From the NCBI RefSeq assembly GCF_001641265.1, contig NW_020167521.1:1302001-1366000 (forward strand): a stretch of 64,000 nt of DNA, given 5' to 3'. This DNA comes from Pseudogymnoascus destructans. Taxonomy: Eukaryota > Ascomycota > Leotiomycetes > Thelebolales > Thelebolaceae. The notes below the pieces were generated by a model that saw only the letters and a list, made by a program, of their open reading frames with translations, had not been told where the DNA came from and did not search any database. The position numbers and the translations under genes are program-made. Each line of letters opens with the position of its first letter. Position 1 is the first letter of the stretch. Positions 1-12,193 of this stretch are shown piece by piece.

Positions 1-3000
1 GCCGGCTTCCTGAGCCGGGGCACGAATGGCGGCGGCTCGAACATGCGCGGGCTCGTGCAGTTCATTGCGGACCTGCGGAATGCGCGCGCGCGCGATCTCG
101 AGGAGAAGCGCATCAATAAGGAGCTGGCGAACATCCGGCAGAAGTTCAAGGATGGGAGCCTCAGCGGGTACCACAAGAAGAAGTATGTCTGCAAGCTGCT
201 GTATATCTATATCTTGGGGTGGAATGTGGATTTTGGACATCTCGAGGCGATGAATCTTATCTCGGCGAATAAGTACTCGGAGAAGCAGATTGGGTATCTT
301 GCGATGACGCTGTTTTTGCATGAGGAACATGAGCTGTTGCATTTGGTGGTTAATAGTATACGGAAGGATTTGTTGGACCACAACGAGCTCTTCAACTGCT
401 TGGCTCTGCACGCTATTGCCAATGTGGGAGGGAGGGAGATGGGAGAAGCGCTCAGTGGAGAAGTCCACCGACTGCTGATTTCGCCAGCTTCAAAGTCGTT
501 TGTGAAGAAGAAGGCCGCCCTCACACTGCTCCGGTTGTACCGGAAGCACCCAGATATCGTTCAACCACAGTGGGCGGAGCGCATCATCTCTCTCATGGAT
601 GATGCGGATATGGGAGTTGCTCTATCTGTTACTTCACTGGTTATGGCGCTCGCACAGGACAATCCAGACCAGTACAGGGGGTCATATGTCAAGGCTGCGT
701 CACGCCTGAAGAGGATACTTGTCGACAATGAGTATCAGCCTGATTATCTCTATTACAAAGTTCCTTGTCCGTGGATTCAAGTTAAGATGCTGCGTTTGCT
801 ACAATATTTCCCTCCTTCAGGTATGTTAATCCCCACTCTCTACCATGCGGAAGTTGACCAATGATCCAGATGATACCCATGTCCGGGAACTCCTCCGAGA
901 GTCCCTCCAAAAGATTCTCAACCTAGCACTGGAGATGCCCAAGAACGTCCAGCAAAACAACGCACAGAATGCTGTCCTTTTCGAAGCGATTAATTTGATC
1001 ATTCACCTTGACACCGAGCACGCACTAATGAAGCAGATATCCTCTCGGCTAGGGAGGTTCATTCAATCGCGAGAAACGAATATCCGCTACCTCGGCCTCG
1101 AAGCCATGACCCATCTTGCCGCACGAGCAGAAACATTGGACCCAATCAAGCAGCACCAGGATATTATTATCGGTTCCCTGAAAGACCGGGATATTAGTGT
1201 CAGGAGAAAGGGTCTCGACTTACTCTACAGCATGTGTGATGCCAGCAACGCCCAACCAATCGTAGGCGAGCTGCTCAAGTTCCTACAAAATGCCGACTTC
1301 GCCATCCGAGAGGAGATGGTTCTCAAGATTGCGATTCTGACCGAGAAATACGCCACCGACGTGCAGTGGTACGTGGACATCTCGCTGCGCCTGATTGCCA
1401 TGGCAGGCGACCACGTCAGCGACGAGGTATGGCACCGAGTCATCCAGATCGTCACCAACAACGAAGAGCTCCAGATCTACGCCGCGCAAAACACCCTTCA
1501 GTACGTCAATGCCGAGCACTGCCATGAGACGCTCGTCAAGATCGGTGCCTACATCCTCGGCGAATTCGGCCACCTCATCGCCGAAGACAAGAACTGCAGT
1601 CCGATCGAGCAGTTCCTCGCTCTCCAAGGCAAGCTCCAAGGATCCTCCTCCAGCACCCGGGCCATCATCCTCTCCTCCTTCATCAAATTCGTCAACCTCT
1701 TCCCCGAGATCAAGCCGCAGCTCCTGCAAGTTTTCCGCGTCTACAGCCACACCCTAGACTCCGAGCTCCAGCAACGCGCCTGCGAATACCTCACCATCGC
1801 CTGCCTCCCCACCGACGACCTTCTCCGCACAATCTGCGACGAGATGCCCCCCTTCCCCGAGCGCGAATCCGCTCTCCTCTCCCGTCTGCACCAGAAGCAC
1901 GCCGGTACGAGCGATAAACGCACATGGGTCATTGGTGGGAAAGACGCCAACGCCGATGCGCGCGAGCTCAATTTGGCTAAGAACCCAGGCCTCAAGCGCG
2001 CGTTCAGCAACCAGAATGTCCCGCTGGCTGACAAGCCTTCCCCCTCCATCCCCGGCGCAGACGGCTCCCTCGCCAGCCCAACAGGGCTGCACGACCTCGC
2101 CGGGCTAGACATGCGGAACCTCGGCCCCGCGGAGCCCAAGACCCTCAAAGCACCCAACCTCGCTAGTGCGGCGCATCTTTCGCCAGACTGGGAAGTCGGA
2201 TACCAGCGCCTGCTCCTCAAGAACGAAGGCGTGCTGTACGAGGATCGCCAGATCCAAGTTGGCTTCCGCGCCGAGTTCCGCGGCCAGGCGGCGTGCGTGA
2301 TCCTCTACTTCTCCAACAAGGCATCGAGTGCGATCAGTTCCTTCACCACCACCTTAGATGTCCCAGCAGAGGATAAGGCGAAACTGACATACGACGTTAA
2401 AGGATTGCCAGACGCCACCCTAAACGAAGGCGCGCAAGCCCAACAAATGATAATGTTCGAAGCGCGCGCCCCCTTCTCCAAGCCCCCCACGATGCGCATC
2501 TCCTACCTCGCCGGTGCCCTGCAAGCACTCACCCTCGCGCTCCCCCTCACCGTCCACAAGTTCATGGAATCCGCCGCGCTGTCGTCTGAGGATTTCTTCA
2601 GGCGGTGGAAGCAGATTGGCGGTGCGCCGCGGGAGGCGCAGCTGGTGTTTGGGGTCAAGGGAGTGGGGAGGTTCGATGCAGCGGGGGTGAGGAGGTGCGT
2701 GGAGGGGTTCAGGTGGGGGGTGTTGGATGGGGTGGATCCGAATGCGAGGAATATTGTTGGGGCGAGTGTGTTACATACTAGTGAGGTGGGGAAGGTTGGG
2801 TGTTTGCTGAGGTTGGAGCCGAATTATGAGACGCAGGTATGTTTGTTTTCTGGGTTTGCATGTCATTACACTCACTTCCCTTCCCCTTCTTACCTATTCC
2901 CTCTCCCTATCCCTCACCTGCTCGGGTTGCCCATCTCATTCCTCATTTCCCCTCTGCTTTCTTTTGTTTGTTTGTCATCGGACTCACACTCCGATAATGG

Positions 3001-3251
3001 CGTGCTCTGCCCTGCTCTGCTCCCTCCCTACCAACTTCCGAGACAATCCAGAACCCGACGACTAACATCCCTCCCCCTAGATGCTCCGCCTAACCATCCG
3101 CGCCACCGACGCCTCCGTCCCCTCCCTCCTCCTCGCCCTAATGACCGACCGCCTCTCGAGCGGCACCGCCCAACCCGCCGCGCCGCACCGCGCCGAGACG
3201 TCAAGGAGCGAGATGAATGATGCGTTTGCGAATGTGATGATTGAGGGGTAG
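1..3251 (+). CDS. APL3: AP-2 adaptor complex subunit alpha (left edge possibly partial)
   Basis: Large alpha-adaptin of the clathrin AP-2 complex, which binds PIP2 and cargo at the plasma membrane in endocytosis. Exons read as ..820, 870-2836 and 3081-3251, with introns 821-869 (GTATGT..CAG) and 2837-3080 (GTATGT..TAG). The joins restore PPSDDTHVRELLRES and NYETQMLRLTIRATD, both typical of the family. The first ATG in view is at 43 (MRGLVQFIADLRN), giving 971 aa, but the frame is open to base 1, so a few residues may lie upstream. Residues 1-600 form the armadillo-like trunk, a low-complexity hinge follows near residues 620-690, and the C-terminal ear begins near residue 715. The family assignment is firm; only the exact start is open. 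The second intron (244 nt) is longer than most here. Confidence 0.95.
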
Positions 3252-6200
3252 ACTGCCCATCCGGCACTCATTAGCCACCCATCACCCCCACCACCCTCGT
3301 GGTGGATGAACTGGTGGGGGGTAGGTGCCATGACCCGTACGGGGGCAGGGAATTAGACTCCCGGTCCCGGGTGTGTGGATAAGTGCGGCATGGTGGGTAT
3401 TATGATGGGATGGGAGGGGCTAGAAACTCACGATACGATATAGTGCCTGCACTGGATCGGGATCTATGATCTAAGAGGGGTGGGGGGGGACGCGTGGGGG
3501 ATCTGCGCGCGAGTAGGATGTGGGGGGTTGTTTGGCTGATAAGGCGTGATGAAGGGTGGGGGATGAAGGGTGGGGGATGAAGGGTGGGGGATGAAGGGTG
3601 GGGGTGGATGTACACCCTACGATTTTGATTCTGATTGTGATTCCGATATGTCTTTGTTTGGCGTGGGTGTTGAAGTGAAGTGTCACCGGCGCGATGTGAG
3701 CGGTTGCGGTGTTTGGATGAATGAATGAGTTGTGGGAGTTGGAATGAGTGAGGTGTGCACTTACCTTTCTTTGCACCATCGTTGTTTCCCCCCCACGCAA
3801 AGAAATCGTAGCGTAGAGTACATGCGAGCAGTACGAACACATGCCACACACAGCACCTCCCAACCTACTCACCTACCTTCTCCTGAACGCACCCCCCACA
3901 ACCCACACTCACATCGTGAACCTCCACCACGCCACTTCCCCCCCAAAATACCCGCCCATTCACCCATCCCACCCCCAAGCGTTCGCTCGGTCCGACCCCC
4001 CCCCTCCCTGGGACTTGACATCACAAAACACCACAAACACCACAAAACACTACAAAACATCACGTTGCACACACGTGGCACCGGTAGATTGCATTGCAGC
4101 GCACTGCGCTGCATTGCATTGCATTGCATCTTCCCCCTCTAGATCGTGGCATAGAAGGAGGTTGTAGGTGGTGGGTGGTGGTTTGATCGCCGCTGGGGTT
4201 GGGAGTTGGGGATTGTCTTTGTGGTGGTGAGTGCGGAATGTCGCGGGAGATATTGAAGGCTGCGTGCGCCTCGGCACAGGATGTTGCTGCTGTGCTCCGG
4301 GAACTACCTGTAACTTAGCATGCATGCAAGCTGACCGTTTCCGTTCCCATCGGGAAAATGCCGTGGAACGAACCGGGTGAGAAGTCAGCAAGGATCGGGT
4401 CGGGTCACACAACAAACCATTGAGATGCTGCAGCCCGCCGTGCTATGCCCATGGCTCAGCCAGGTAGGGAATGGGACGGACGGACAGACGGCAGGGTTAG
4501 GGATTTCGCGGCACCGTAACGGTCGGGCTGTTGCATTTCGGAGAAATTTCAAACGGCCTCACATCCTAGAACAAGCTGCTTCCTCCCTGTTTGCAGCATC
4601 CATGCGTGCATAGGCTTCCAAATAACCCTCACGCGCGGCGCACTGTTGGGCACAGCACACAGGGTACAGCAAAGTAGATTTGGTACCCTCCGAACCCGAA
4701 CGGCACCTACCCCCGTCATCCCCGGCCCAACAACACCGCACTCCCTCCCTCCCTTGCTTCCGTAAAACCACAGTAGAACCAAGAAAGCAGATGATCTAGC
4801 TCCATCCCAAAGAACAAAGAACGACTGACGCGCCGGCGGCGATCGACCGACCGGCCGCATATGCCCCCACCCCCCTGCCCCGCAAAAGGGGATACACATA
4901 CAGCACCAACCCATTAACGGCCGCCGGCTCTAGCCTGAACGGGCACGCTCATCTCCGCGCTGTCGGATCCCGTGTGCGGGATGGGGGGGGCGGCTCCGTG
5001 GTGGTGGGTGGGTGGGTGGGTGATGGACGGGCGGTGTTTCAGGATGGGGGAAGAGATTTCTCCAGGGTTGTATGGGGGATTGGCGGCGGCGGTGGTGGTT
5101 CGGAGAGTTGGCGGGATGATGGTGTTTTTTTGGTGGTGGTGATGATGGGTGGTGGATGGAATTGGAATGGAGGGATCGACTTTGGGTGGGGGACGAACGA
5201 AAGGGAGGGAGGGAAGGGAACGGAAGGAAGGGAGGTGGTTAGGGGGTTGGGGTTTCGGGTGCATGCCGAGTGGTTTGGTTTGTTGATGGGATATTGGGTT
5301 CGTGGAAGGGGAAAGTGGGAAGTTAGGAAGTGAATCGCAAGGCCCATCCCGAACGCCTTCAGCGCGCACGTATCGGTGAATATCAGACGAACTGCATTCC
5401 AGCGGAGCCCTACGCAGAGCCCTAAGCAAGTGCCGCCAGTCAGTCAGGCAGTCACATGTTAACAAACGCCACATATCGGCTTTGTAAGGAGTTGATGGTG
5501 ATGGTGAATTGGAAATGGAAATGGGATATGTGACTCGTAGCCCGGGTGGCGTGTCAATGGCCCGCCGGTCAACGACTCGCATCCCTCCCACCACGTCGGT
5601 AATGAATCCGAAACCGCGAATCGGGGAGATGGGCAGACGGACTGGCTCAGACAAACAGCGGGCCTGGCTCTGTATGGATTGGCGGCCTTCCCTTCCCTTC
5701 CCTTCCCGTGCCGGGGCGCGGGCGCGGGCGCGGGCGGGCGTGCAAAGAAAAAAAACAAAGGCTTGCCGAAAACAGGCGGAAGTGCGGACGATGCTGGCCG
5801 GCGCAGGTACGGCGCAGGAAAGAAGCAGCTACAGCTCCCGTGGGCGGCGGAGCACATGTGCAGCCCGGTTGCCTCGTGGCGCCGGGGAAGCTGCAGGAGA
5901 GCTTCCGTAGCGCCATCCCGGCGGAAGGCTGGGCGATCGCAGAGTTTGCCGAAAGGGGTTTAGGGTTATTTTGGGAAAAAGGTACGAGAAGGGGGGCGGG
6001 TTGCATTATTTTGGATACATACTGTAAGTTATATATGCTGTGGAGTAGGTCGCCGGCGCTTGGATGTTATGTTTGGACGACCAGAGCGAACTCGTGGATG
6101 CGCTTTGTCTTAGTGTCAGATCATGGTGGCTGCTTGGCTTAGCCGCACGGCGGCCCGTTTGAACGAGGGCTGGACGAGGCCACGAGTCTGGGTTGGCATT

Positions 6201-6697
6201 CTGAACTTCCCGTGATACGTGATGCGTGATCCGTGATATAATGCGCCGCGGAGATGCCTCTTGTTTCTGTTTCCGCACCCGTTCCCGCACGTGGAGAGTG
6301 AATCAATACTGCTGCTCAACCAGCTCTCTGGCTGGAAGTGAACTGTCGTAGCCCGCCCTGTCTCGGGTCTCCTTTCTCTCGTTCTGCAAAACCGGCTCCG
6401 CGAGAGACATCCGTAGTGTAGTGTCTGCTCCAGCGATCAAAGCGATCAGGGCACGACCCACCAGCCCGACAGCCTCACGGCATCATCTGCGACGACGGGG
6501 GTTTGAGTGTTCTACCGAGCCCCCCCCCCCCCTCCCCCCTCCCCTGCCCGTCGTGAGATTAGCAGGCTTCCATGCGTCTTCATCACTCATGTCGCGTTGC
6601 TTCCATGCATGAGACCCTTCGAAAGAGACCCTCCTCACGCAGAAAGTGTAGTGTACTTTTGTACTGTATGTAGGGTCTATCCATCCTAATACTAGTA
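3252..6697. other. Non-coding stretch with simple repeats
   Basis: No open frame here looks like a protein: candidates are low-complexity P/H/T/S or R/G strings and overlap on both strands. The stretch holds a 15-bp tandem (GATGAAGGGTGGGGG, about four copies, 3548-3606), a CACAAA-rich patch near 4024-4060, GCATT repeats at 4088-4131, G-rich + strand at 4980-5330 and a CCCTT run near 5688-5705. The first part must hold the 3' UTR and terminator of the AP-2 alpha gene. I see no tRNA or rRNA. Confidence 0.6.
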
Positions 6698-6910
6698 GGT
6701 CGTAGTCGTAGTCGTAGTCGTAGTCGTTGTCGTAGTTGTTTGTCATAGTCGTAGTCGTAGGGTGCAGCAGTACCACTTTAAGCCGGGGGTGGGCACAGTA
6801 GTCTGCTAAGGCAAGGTACCTTGCCTTGGCAAGTTTCAGCGACCGAGATGTCCATTTTGTCGATTCTGTCGATTCTGTCGATTCTGTCGATTCTGTCCAT
6901 TTTGTCTATT
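6698..6910. repeat. Two short tandem arrays, GTAGTC and GTCGATTCT
   Basis: Positions 6698-6760 carry imperfect GTAGTC hexamers, and 6859-6910 carry about five copies of a 9-bp GTCGATTCT-type unit with drift to GTCCATTTT. They belong to the microsatellite-rich interval between the AP-2 alpha and ARPC5 genes. No coding role is seen. Confidence 0.8.
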
Positions 6911-7596
6911 TTGTCGCGTGTTGAGATTGCTTGAGATTGCGTTGAGAGTGTCTGTTCGCCTGTGAGAGTGCGCGTGTTCAGTACAGCGTGTCCAGCATAG
7001 TCACAGTCGCCGAAGAGTACCCGCAAAGTGCGCAGTCAGTGCCTTGTTTGGCCCCTTGATGTTTGCTTCTTTCGCCAGGGTAATAATAATAGTCCAATGA
7101 ATTATGTGATTATATTGTGATTATGTGTGATTAGTTGTGGTTTCTTTGAGTTGGGGAATAAAGTGAGCAGTCAGTGTGTTGAGAAGTCAGAAGCCTCTAG
7201 TGCCTGCCCCTTTTGGGATTTCGGAGGGAGAAAAAAGTGATGAGAGGGAAAAAGAAAAGGAGGGCGTGGGATTAACTCGCAATCAGATTGCATTCTTTAC
7301 CATCTTTACCTTCTTCCCCGTACCGCAGCCCCGGAACCGACCGATCGATCCCACACTGTAAAGTGTAAAGTACATGGCCATTTATGCTTCACCATATACC
7401 TCAGCCATCCAACACCGAACCAACCATGCTAACTATAGAAACAGGAACCCCACTACGCCGAAAGTACTCACCAAGGGGCTTTCCCGCGGAGATCGGGAAT
7501 GCGGGAAGTGGAAAACAGCAAATATGACACCAAAATAAACAAAAAAAAAATCACCCAACTAGCTAACTGTGAGACATTACGACGGCAGCCACAAAC
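6911..7596. other. Non-coding spacer
   Basis: No credible gene. The sequence changes from T/G-rich to A-rich, contains short AT runs such as near 7080-7130, and has no splice-linked open frames. Confidence 0.5.
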
Positions 7597-7648
<52 letters not shown>

Positions 7649-7660
7649 AACAGGCACAGG
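7597..7660. repeat. CAGGCA hexanucleotide microsatellite
   Basis: About ten copies of CAGGCA, drifting to CAGGAA at the 3' end. Open frames through it (HRHRHR or TGTGTG readings) are repeat artefacts. Confidence 0.9.
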
Positions 7661-7950
7661 AACCACCAACAGGAAAAAAAAGAGGCTATCGATGGGGACA
7701 ACACGACGCCGCATAGTATGTGTCTATTGCATACGAATCGCATACTACAGATAATGTTCAAAAGTTTTGTGAGTGGATCGAGCATGGGACCCCAGAATTT
7801 GTGTGCACACAGCATAAACTCATGTATCGATCACATATAAAACATGAGGCGAGATACACCATCGATTTGCGCGCAGCCCTGTACGTGGCTTTTATAGCCC
7901 CCCCACTCACAAAACTTATCAACATATGTACATTACTACAGTAAATAATG

Positions 7951-8458
7951 TACCCTACTACTACTACTACTTCTACTATTTCTACTATTTCTACTATTTC
8001 TACTATTTCTACTATTTCTACTATTTCTACTATTTCTACTATTTCTACTATTTCTACTATTTCTACTATTTCTACTATTTCTACTACTATTTCTACTACT
8101 TCTACTACTTCTACTACTTCTACTATTTCTACTACTATTTCTACTACTTCTACTACTTCTACTACTTCTACTACTATTTCTACTACTTCTACTACTTCTA
8201 CTACTTCTACTACTATTTCTACTACTTCTACTACTATTTCTACTACTTCTACTACTTCTACTACTTCTACTACTATTTCTACTACTTCTACTACTTCTAC
8301 TACTTCTACTACTTCTACTACTTCTACTACTTCTACTACTTCTACTACTTCTACTACTTCTACTACTTCTACTACTTCTACTACTTCTACTACTTCTACT
8401 ACTTCTACTTCTACTACTACTACATCTACTACTACTACTACTTCTAAACTACATACAT
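7951..8458. repeat. G-free CTACTACTT/CTATTTCTA microsatellite tract
   Basis: A 508-nt stretch in which I find no G on the + strand. It consists of TTCTACTAT nonamers at the left and CTACTACTT nonamers at the right, with interspersed CTACTATTT units. Two + frames stay open (YYF- and STT-type strings) only because the repeat contains no stop codon. It lies about 1.2 kb upstream of the small open frame at 9676. The order of unit variants suggests stepwise expansion from at least two founder units. Confidence 0.95.
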
Positions 8459-8854
8459 GCTTGGACCTTCTTCCCTATTCCCCTCCCCTTCCACCTCCCC
8501 TTCCACCTCCCCTTCTCCTTCTTCTCCTTCCCTTACCCATCTTACCCCATCACCCCCCCACCCCCTGTCCCCTGTCCATCCCCCCTACCCCCTACCCCCT
8601 GTCACCATAACCCATACCCATACCCACCCACTCACTCCCATACCCACCCACTCACTCCCATACCCATCACATCCCACATCCCATACTAAAATTGTAAAGT
8701 ACCACCACACAGTACAAACTAACCAACATGTCCCCATCTCCCCATCCCCCCATCCCCAATCCCCCAACCCAACCCAACCCCAACCCCAACCCCTGGCAAC
8801 AAATTCAAACTCTCACATCCAACCTATCTCTCCCTCCTCTACTCTCCCCTTTCA
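8459..8854. other. C-rich, G-poor + strand upstream of the TATA-like site
   Basis: Pyrimidine-rich sequence with a 22-bp direct repeat containing CCCATACCCACCCACTCACT (two copies, about 8620-8665) and C runs. Together with the following leader it makes a G-depleted + strand for over 1 kb. No gene is seen. Confidence 0.5.
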
Positions 8855-8861
8855 TATATAA
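8855..8861 (+). promoter_or_regulatory. TATA-box candidate for the small gene at 9676
   Basis: TATATAA followed within about 80-130 bp by a CT-rich run (8935-8995), the usual look of a strong ascomycete promoter with a pyrimidine tract before the start site. The link to the 30-codon frame at 9676 is inferred from position only. Confidence 0.4.
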
Positions 8862-9473
8862 CACCTCTGCCACCCCTACGCACACTAATCTCGACTCTTA
8901 TTTTGTTTTATTTTGCATTCCTCCCCGTGTGCTCTCTCCTCTCCATCCATCTATCTTTCGTCTTTCGCTCTCTCTCTCCATCTCTTATCCTCAAAACTAC
9001 AGGAAAGACACGAATAAAACTGTAAGCCACGGTGCATACATCCACACGTCAACATCCCAGCAACAATTATTCCTCCTCCAAACCCAACACACCGCACCCA
9101 AACACCTCACAACGCACCACTCCCACAAACTCTCTCCCGCTGGGCAAACCAGGCATTCTCGAGGCACAACAGCCCTTGTCACCACACACCTCGCACATCA
9201 GAAGAGACAAGACAAGACAAATCCACATATATACCTTCCCACCCGCGCCGCACCAAGCTTCCCACGAACACCCGCCAGCGTCACCGCTCCCAAGTTGCCA
9301 ACATTACCACCCCTACCTCACCGCCACCCCGAACGCTCCACAGAGGCCCGCGTGAAACACATCAGAGCCCAGCGAAGCCAGTACCAAGCCGTTGCTGAAG
9401 TGCCAGCACTCTCCACATCCTGATTCCCCTCTCCCACGGAAGCTCTCCTTTCGTCCAAGCCGCCCTCTTCCTT

Positions 9474-9657
9474 GTGAGTAGTTTATTAATAACATGCCCT
9501 CCCTCTCTCGTTCCTCCTGCACGGAAATAAAAACCACACAAAAACAACAGCTTCCACGAGAAATGCGAAGACGAGCAAAGAAAAAGAGACAAGAAAGATA
9601 CACGCGATCACAAGCATCAAAAGTCCAATAATATACTTACTTTTGCCTCCTCCACAG
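9474..9657 (+). other. Probable 5' UTR intron of the small gene
   Basis: GTGAGT donor at 9474 and TCCACAG acceptor at 9657, with a CTTAC-like branch site and a pyrimidine tract just before the acceptor. It ends 18 nt before the ATG at 9676. Intron-bearing leaders before short coding regions are common in ascomycete housekeeping genes. RNA evidence would be needed to confirm it. Confidence 0.45.
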
Positions 9658-9675
9658 TCCACACACAAAATCAAC

Positions 9676-9768
9676 ATGATCACCTTAGAGTTCCCCGACT
9701 TCAACATGGGCCGCGGCGCCTACGACACAACCGGCGTCGAGAAGCCCCCGAAGCCAAAGCCAAAATAA
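9676..9768 (+). CDS. Small hypothetical protein, 30 aa
   Basis: A 30-codon frame from ATG at 9676 to TAA at 9768. It begins MITLEFPDFNMGRGAYD and ends in a proline/lysine tail (KPPKPKPK). I do not recognise it. It is kept because its composition is unlike the repeat-derived frames around it, it directly follows a well-formed intron, and the region upstream has a TATA box and a CT-rich run. An internal ATG at codon 11 could give a 20-aa product. It could instead be the last exon of a longer gene, although the frame gives no obvious upstream exon. It is predicted to be soluble, with no membrane segment or signal peptide. Confidence 0.35.
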   Translation: MITLEFPDFNMGRGAYDTTGVEKPPKPKPK

Positions 9769-11231
9769 ATCCTCACCACACCCCCGTCATCAGAAAAAAA
9801 CCCTCTGCTCGAGGGTCACCCGCGCGGATCCAAGGGGATGAAAGGGGCCCGGAACCCTCTTGTCCCTGAGGATCCCGCTAGGCCGAATTTACACCAACGA
9901 GCCGTGCCGGTGGCGTGAGCTCGGAGATCGAATTACTTTACCGCCCTCCGCTTTTACCACTTAATATCTACCTTTATACTATAAGCGGAGGGGACTTGAT
10001 AATACTGTCACATTATATCTGTACCACCAACACCACGACTGCAACGACACTACACAGGCGCACACGCCGCCAGCCAAAAAGCCATACGTCTATACTACAC
10101 ACATCATCATCATCATCACCATCGTTTCTACCACACGACACACAAACTGGCGGCGCGAATACATCACATCAACCGTTTTTTACATCTTTTACATTTCCTT
10201 ACGTCAAGCAATTTACAAGAAGGGCGGCACTCAAAATGCACAAATCAAAAGTCGGGAATTTCACAGGCGTTTTAATATAGACGGGGGGGGGGTACAATAC
10301 CGGGAACAAAGGGAAATTGGGAAATTTTGGCTGGATTACTTTTTATAGCGGTTGCGTTTTTTCTATTAGCATGCATCTTTTACATCGTTTTGGCTTTTTT
10401 TTCTCTCGCGGGATTTAGCTGGTTTTGGTATTTTCTCTTCGTTGTCTGAGGGGTTTTTATATTCTGTTTGGTCACCAACGTCATCTTGGGGGACTCGGGG
10501 GGAGGGAGGGGGTTATCTGCTTTAACAAAATGTCATCATCGGGGCGGTCGGTTGGTGGGCTGGGAAGGCAAAAACTGGAAAGATGGTGTTTGCAGGAGGC
10601 AATTGTTTTAAACTCCTTTTTTATCATTTATTACTTTTAACTCGTTTTTTGGATAGATACCCGTCCGCGTTTTCTAGATAGAGAGCCTTTTTTGTACCGT
10701 GCTCAGGTCCTTTTTATCTTTCTGGTTTGGTTTTTGGGTTTTTGAGAGACGTTTATTAGAACAGGACATCGACAGCACCGAGACCGCAAGCCGCAAGGAT
10801 ATTGGGTATGGGAGGAGAGAGAGGATATATGGATAATTTTAGAAGATAATTATAGAAGATAATTATAGAAGGATATGGATAATATTGTGATATACGCCCT
10901 TTCGCTGTGTCGTGACCCGAACTGCCTTGGCTTTCTGTGAGAACATCCAGCGCATATGTATATCTTGATATAACTTTTGGACCGCATGCCGCATAAACCA
11001 TTTCCTTGTTCCCATAAGAGCAAATCCTAGCTACATATTTTCGACAATTTTGCGGGTTTTTGACAAGATTATGAATATTGAATCCTTTGTGCGCTGGGCG
11101 CGATGAGGGGATTGGTCACTTGAGCGCGTTGGGCATCGTATTGGTTGGGGATGGGATTGGAGACATTTTTAGCATTACATCGCATCGCAGTGCATCGCAT
11201 CGTGTGCGCATAGTTACCGTAGGAGCGCAGG
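9769..11231. other. Non-coding spacer
   Basis: No gene seen. The first 130 nt would be the 3' UTR of the small gene at 9676. Further on the sequence is T-rich with a G run (about 10283-10292), a duplicated AGAAGATAATTAT unit near 10850-10872 and several short, unsupported open frames. Confidence 0.5.
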
Positions 11232-11465
11232 GTATCATATCATCTCATCTCATTTCATCTCATCTCATCTCATCTCATCTCATCTCATCTCATCTCATCT
11301 CATCTCATCTCATCTCATCTCATCTCATCTCATCTCATCTCATCTCATCTCATCTCATCTCATCTCATCTCATCTCATCTCATCTCATCTCATCTCATCT
11401 CATCTCATCTCATCTCATCTCATCTCATCTCATCTCATCTCATCTCATCTCATCTCATCTCATCG
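11232..11465. repeat. TCATC pentanucleotide array, about 45 copies
   Basis: A nearly perfect CATCT/CATCT pentamer array. One frame reads as repeated ISSHL, which explains the apparent 149-codon open frame over it; a pentamer has a 15-nt reading period and simply lacks stops. It is followed by a duplicated 12-mer (GAATTCACGACC) at about 11512-11538. Confidence 0.95.
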
Positions 11466-12118
11466 CATCACATCGCGCATCTGTGGAAGCAACCTCCTCT
11501 ACTCTACTCAAAGAATTCACGACCTGAATTCACGACCTTTAACCTGTTCCCGAGCCGCGGGGCGAGTGGACATCGCTCTCCCTCGCTTCACGCGGGAGAC
11601 CTCGGCGGGACCCACCGCGCGCCTGTACGAAAGCGGAGTCGGCGAGCTGAGGCGGCGGGGGCCTGGATGCACGGCGTGAGTCAGGCCGATTCTACGCTGT
11701 GCTAGGGTTGGGAATTATGAGAAACGGAGGGAGAAATGCATATCGGAAGGAAAAATCGGGATTTGGATTTGGATAACGGAGAGGGCTGAGACGCGGAATG
11801 GCGATGGATGGGGGGATATGGGAATGCAAATGGGAATGGGGAGGCGTTAATTGGTCATATTTTACGTGTCTCTTGTCGTTTGCCGCTGTCTCGGTCGATA
11901 GGCTCAGCGCGGATGGGGGCAGATGCGGTTGGACCGGGGGTGGGAGGCGATGTCTCATTCCCATCTGATCTTTATCATATTTTTTGTGCGTGTCGGTTCG
12001 GGATGTGGGCTGGATGGGAGGTGTCCACCGTGTGTCGTGGGGGGAGGTGAGATGGAACGCGGAGTGGCGAAGTGGATTGAAGGGTCTGAGGTTGTGCATA
12101 GACGCATTGTGGTGAAGT
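11466..12118. other. Non-coding spacer
   Basis: GC-rich around 11540-11690, then mixed sequence. Open frames on both strands are short and of repeat-like composition. No gene is supported. Confidence 0.5.
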
Positions 12119-12193
12119 GATGGTGATAGTGATAGTGATAGAAGTGATAGAAGTGATAGAAGTGATAGAAGTGATAGAAGTGATAGAAGTGAT
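12119..12193. repeat. GTGATAGAA minisatellite
   Basis: About seven GTGATAGAA units, preceded by shorter GTGATA units. Apparent minus-strand frames here (repeated S-L or ITS strings) are artefacts. Confidence 0.85.

Noticed and set aside
5459..6142. Several overlapping open frames on both strands near 5.5-6.1 kb
   Set aside because: Arg/Gly/Pro-rich strings in mutually overlapping frames with no domain pattern or supporting splice sites; treated as non-coding.
7926..8610. Long open frames reading as YYF or STT repeats
   Set aside because: They exist only because the G-free microsatellite contains no stop codon; there is no non-repeat protein sequence or splice structure.
11078..11527. 149-codon frame with repeated ISSHL
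   Set aside because: Pure translation of the TCATC pentamer array.
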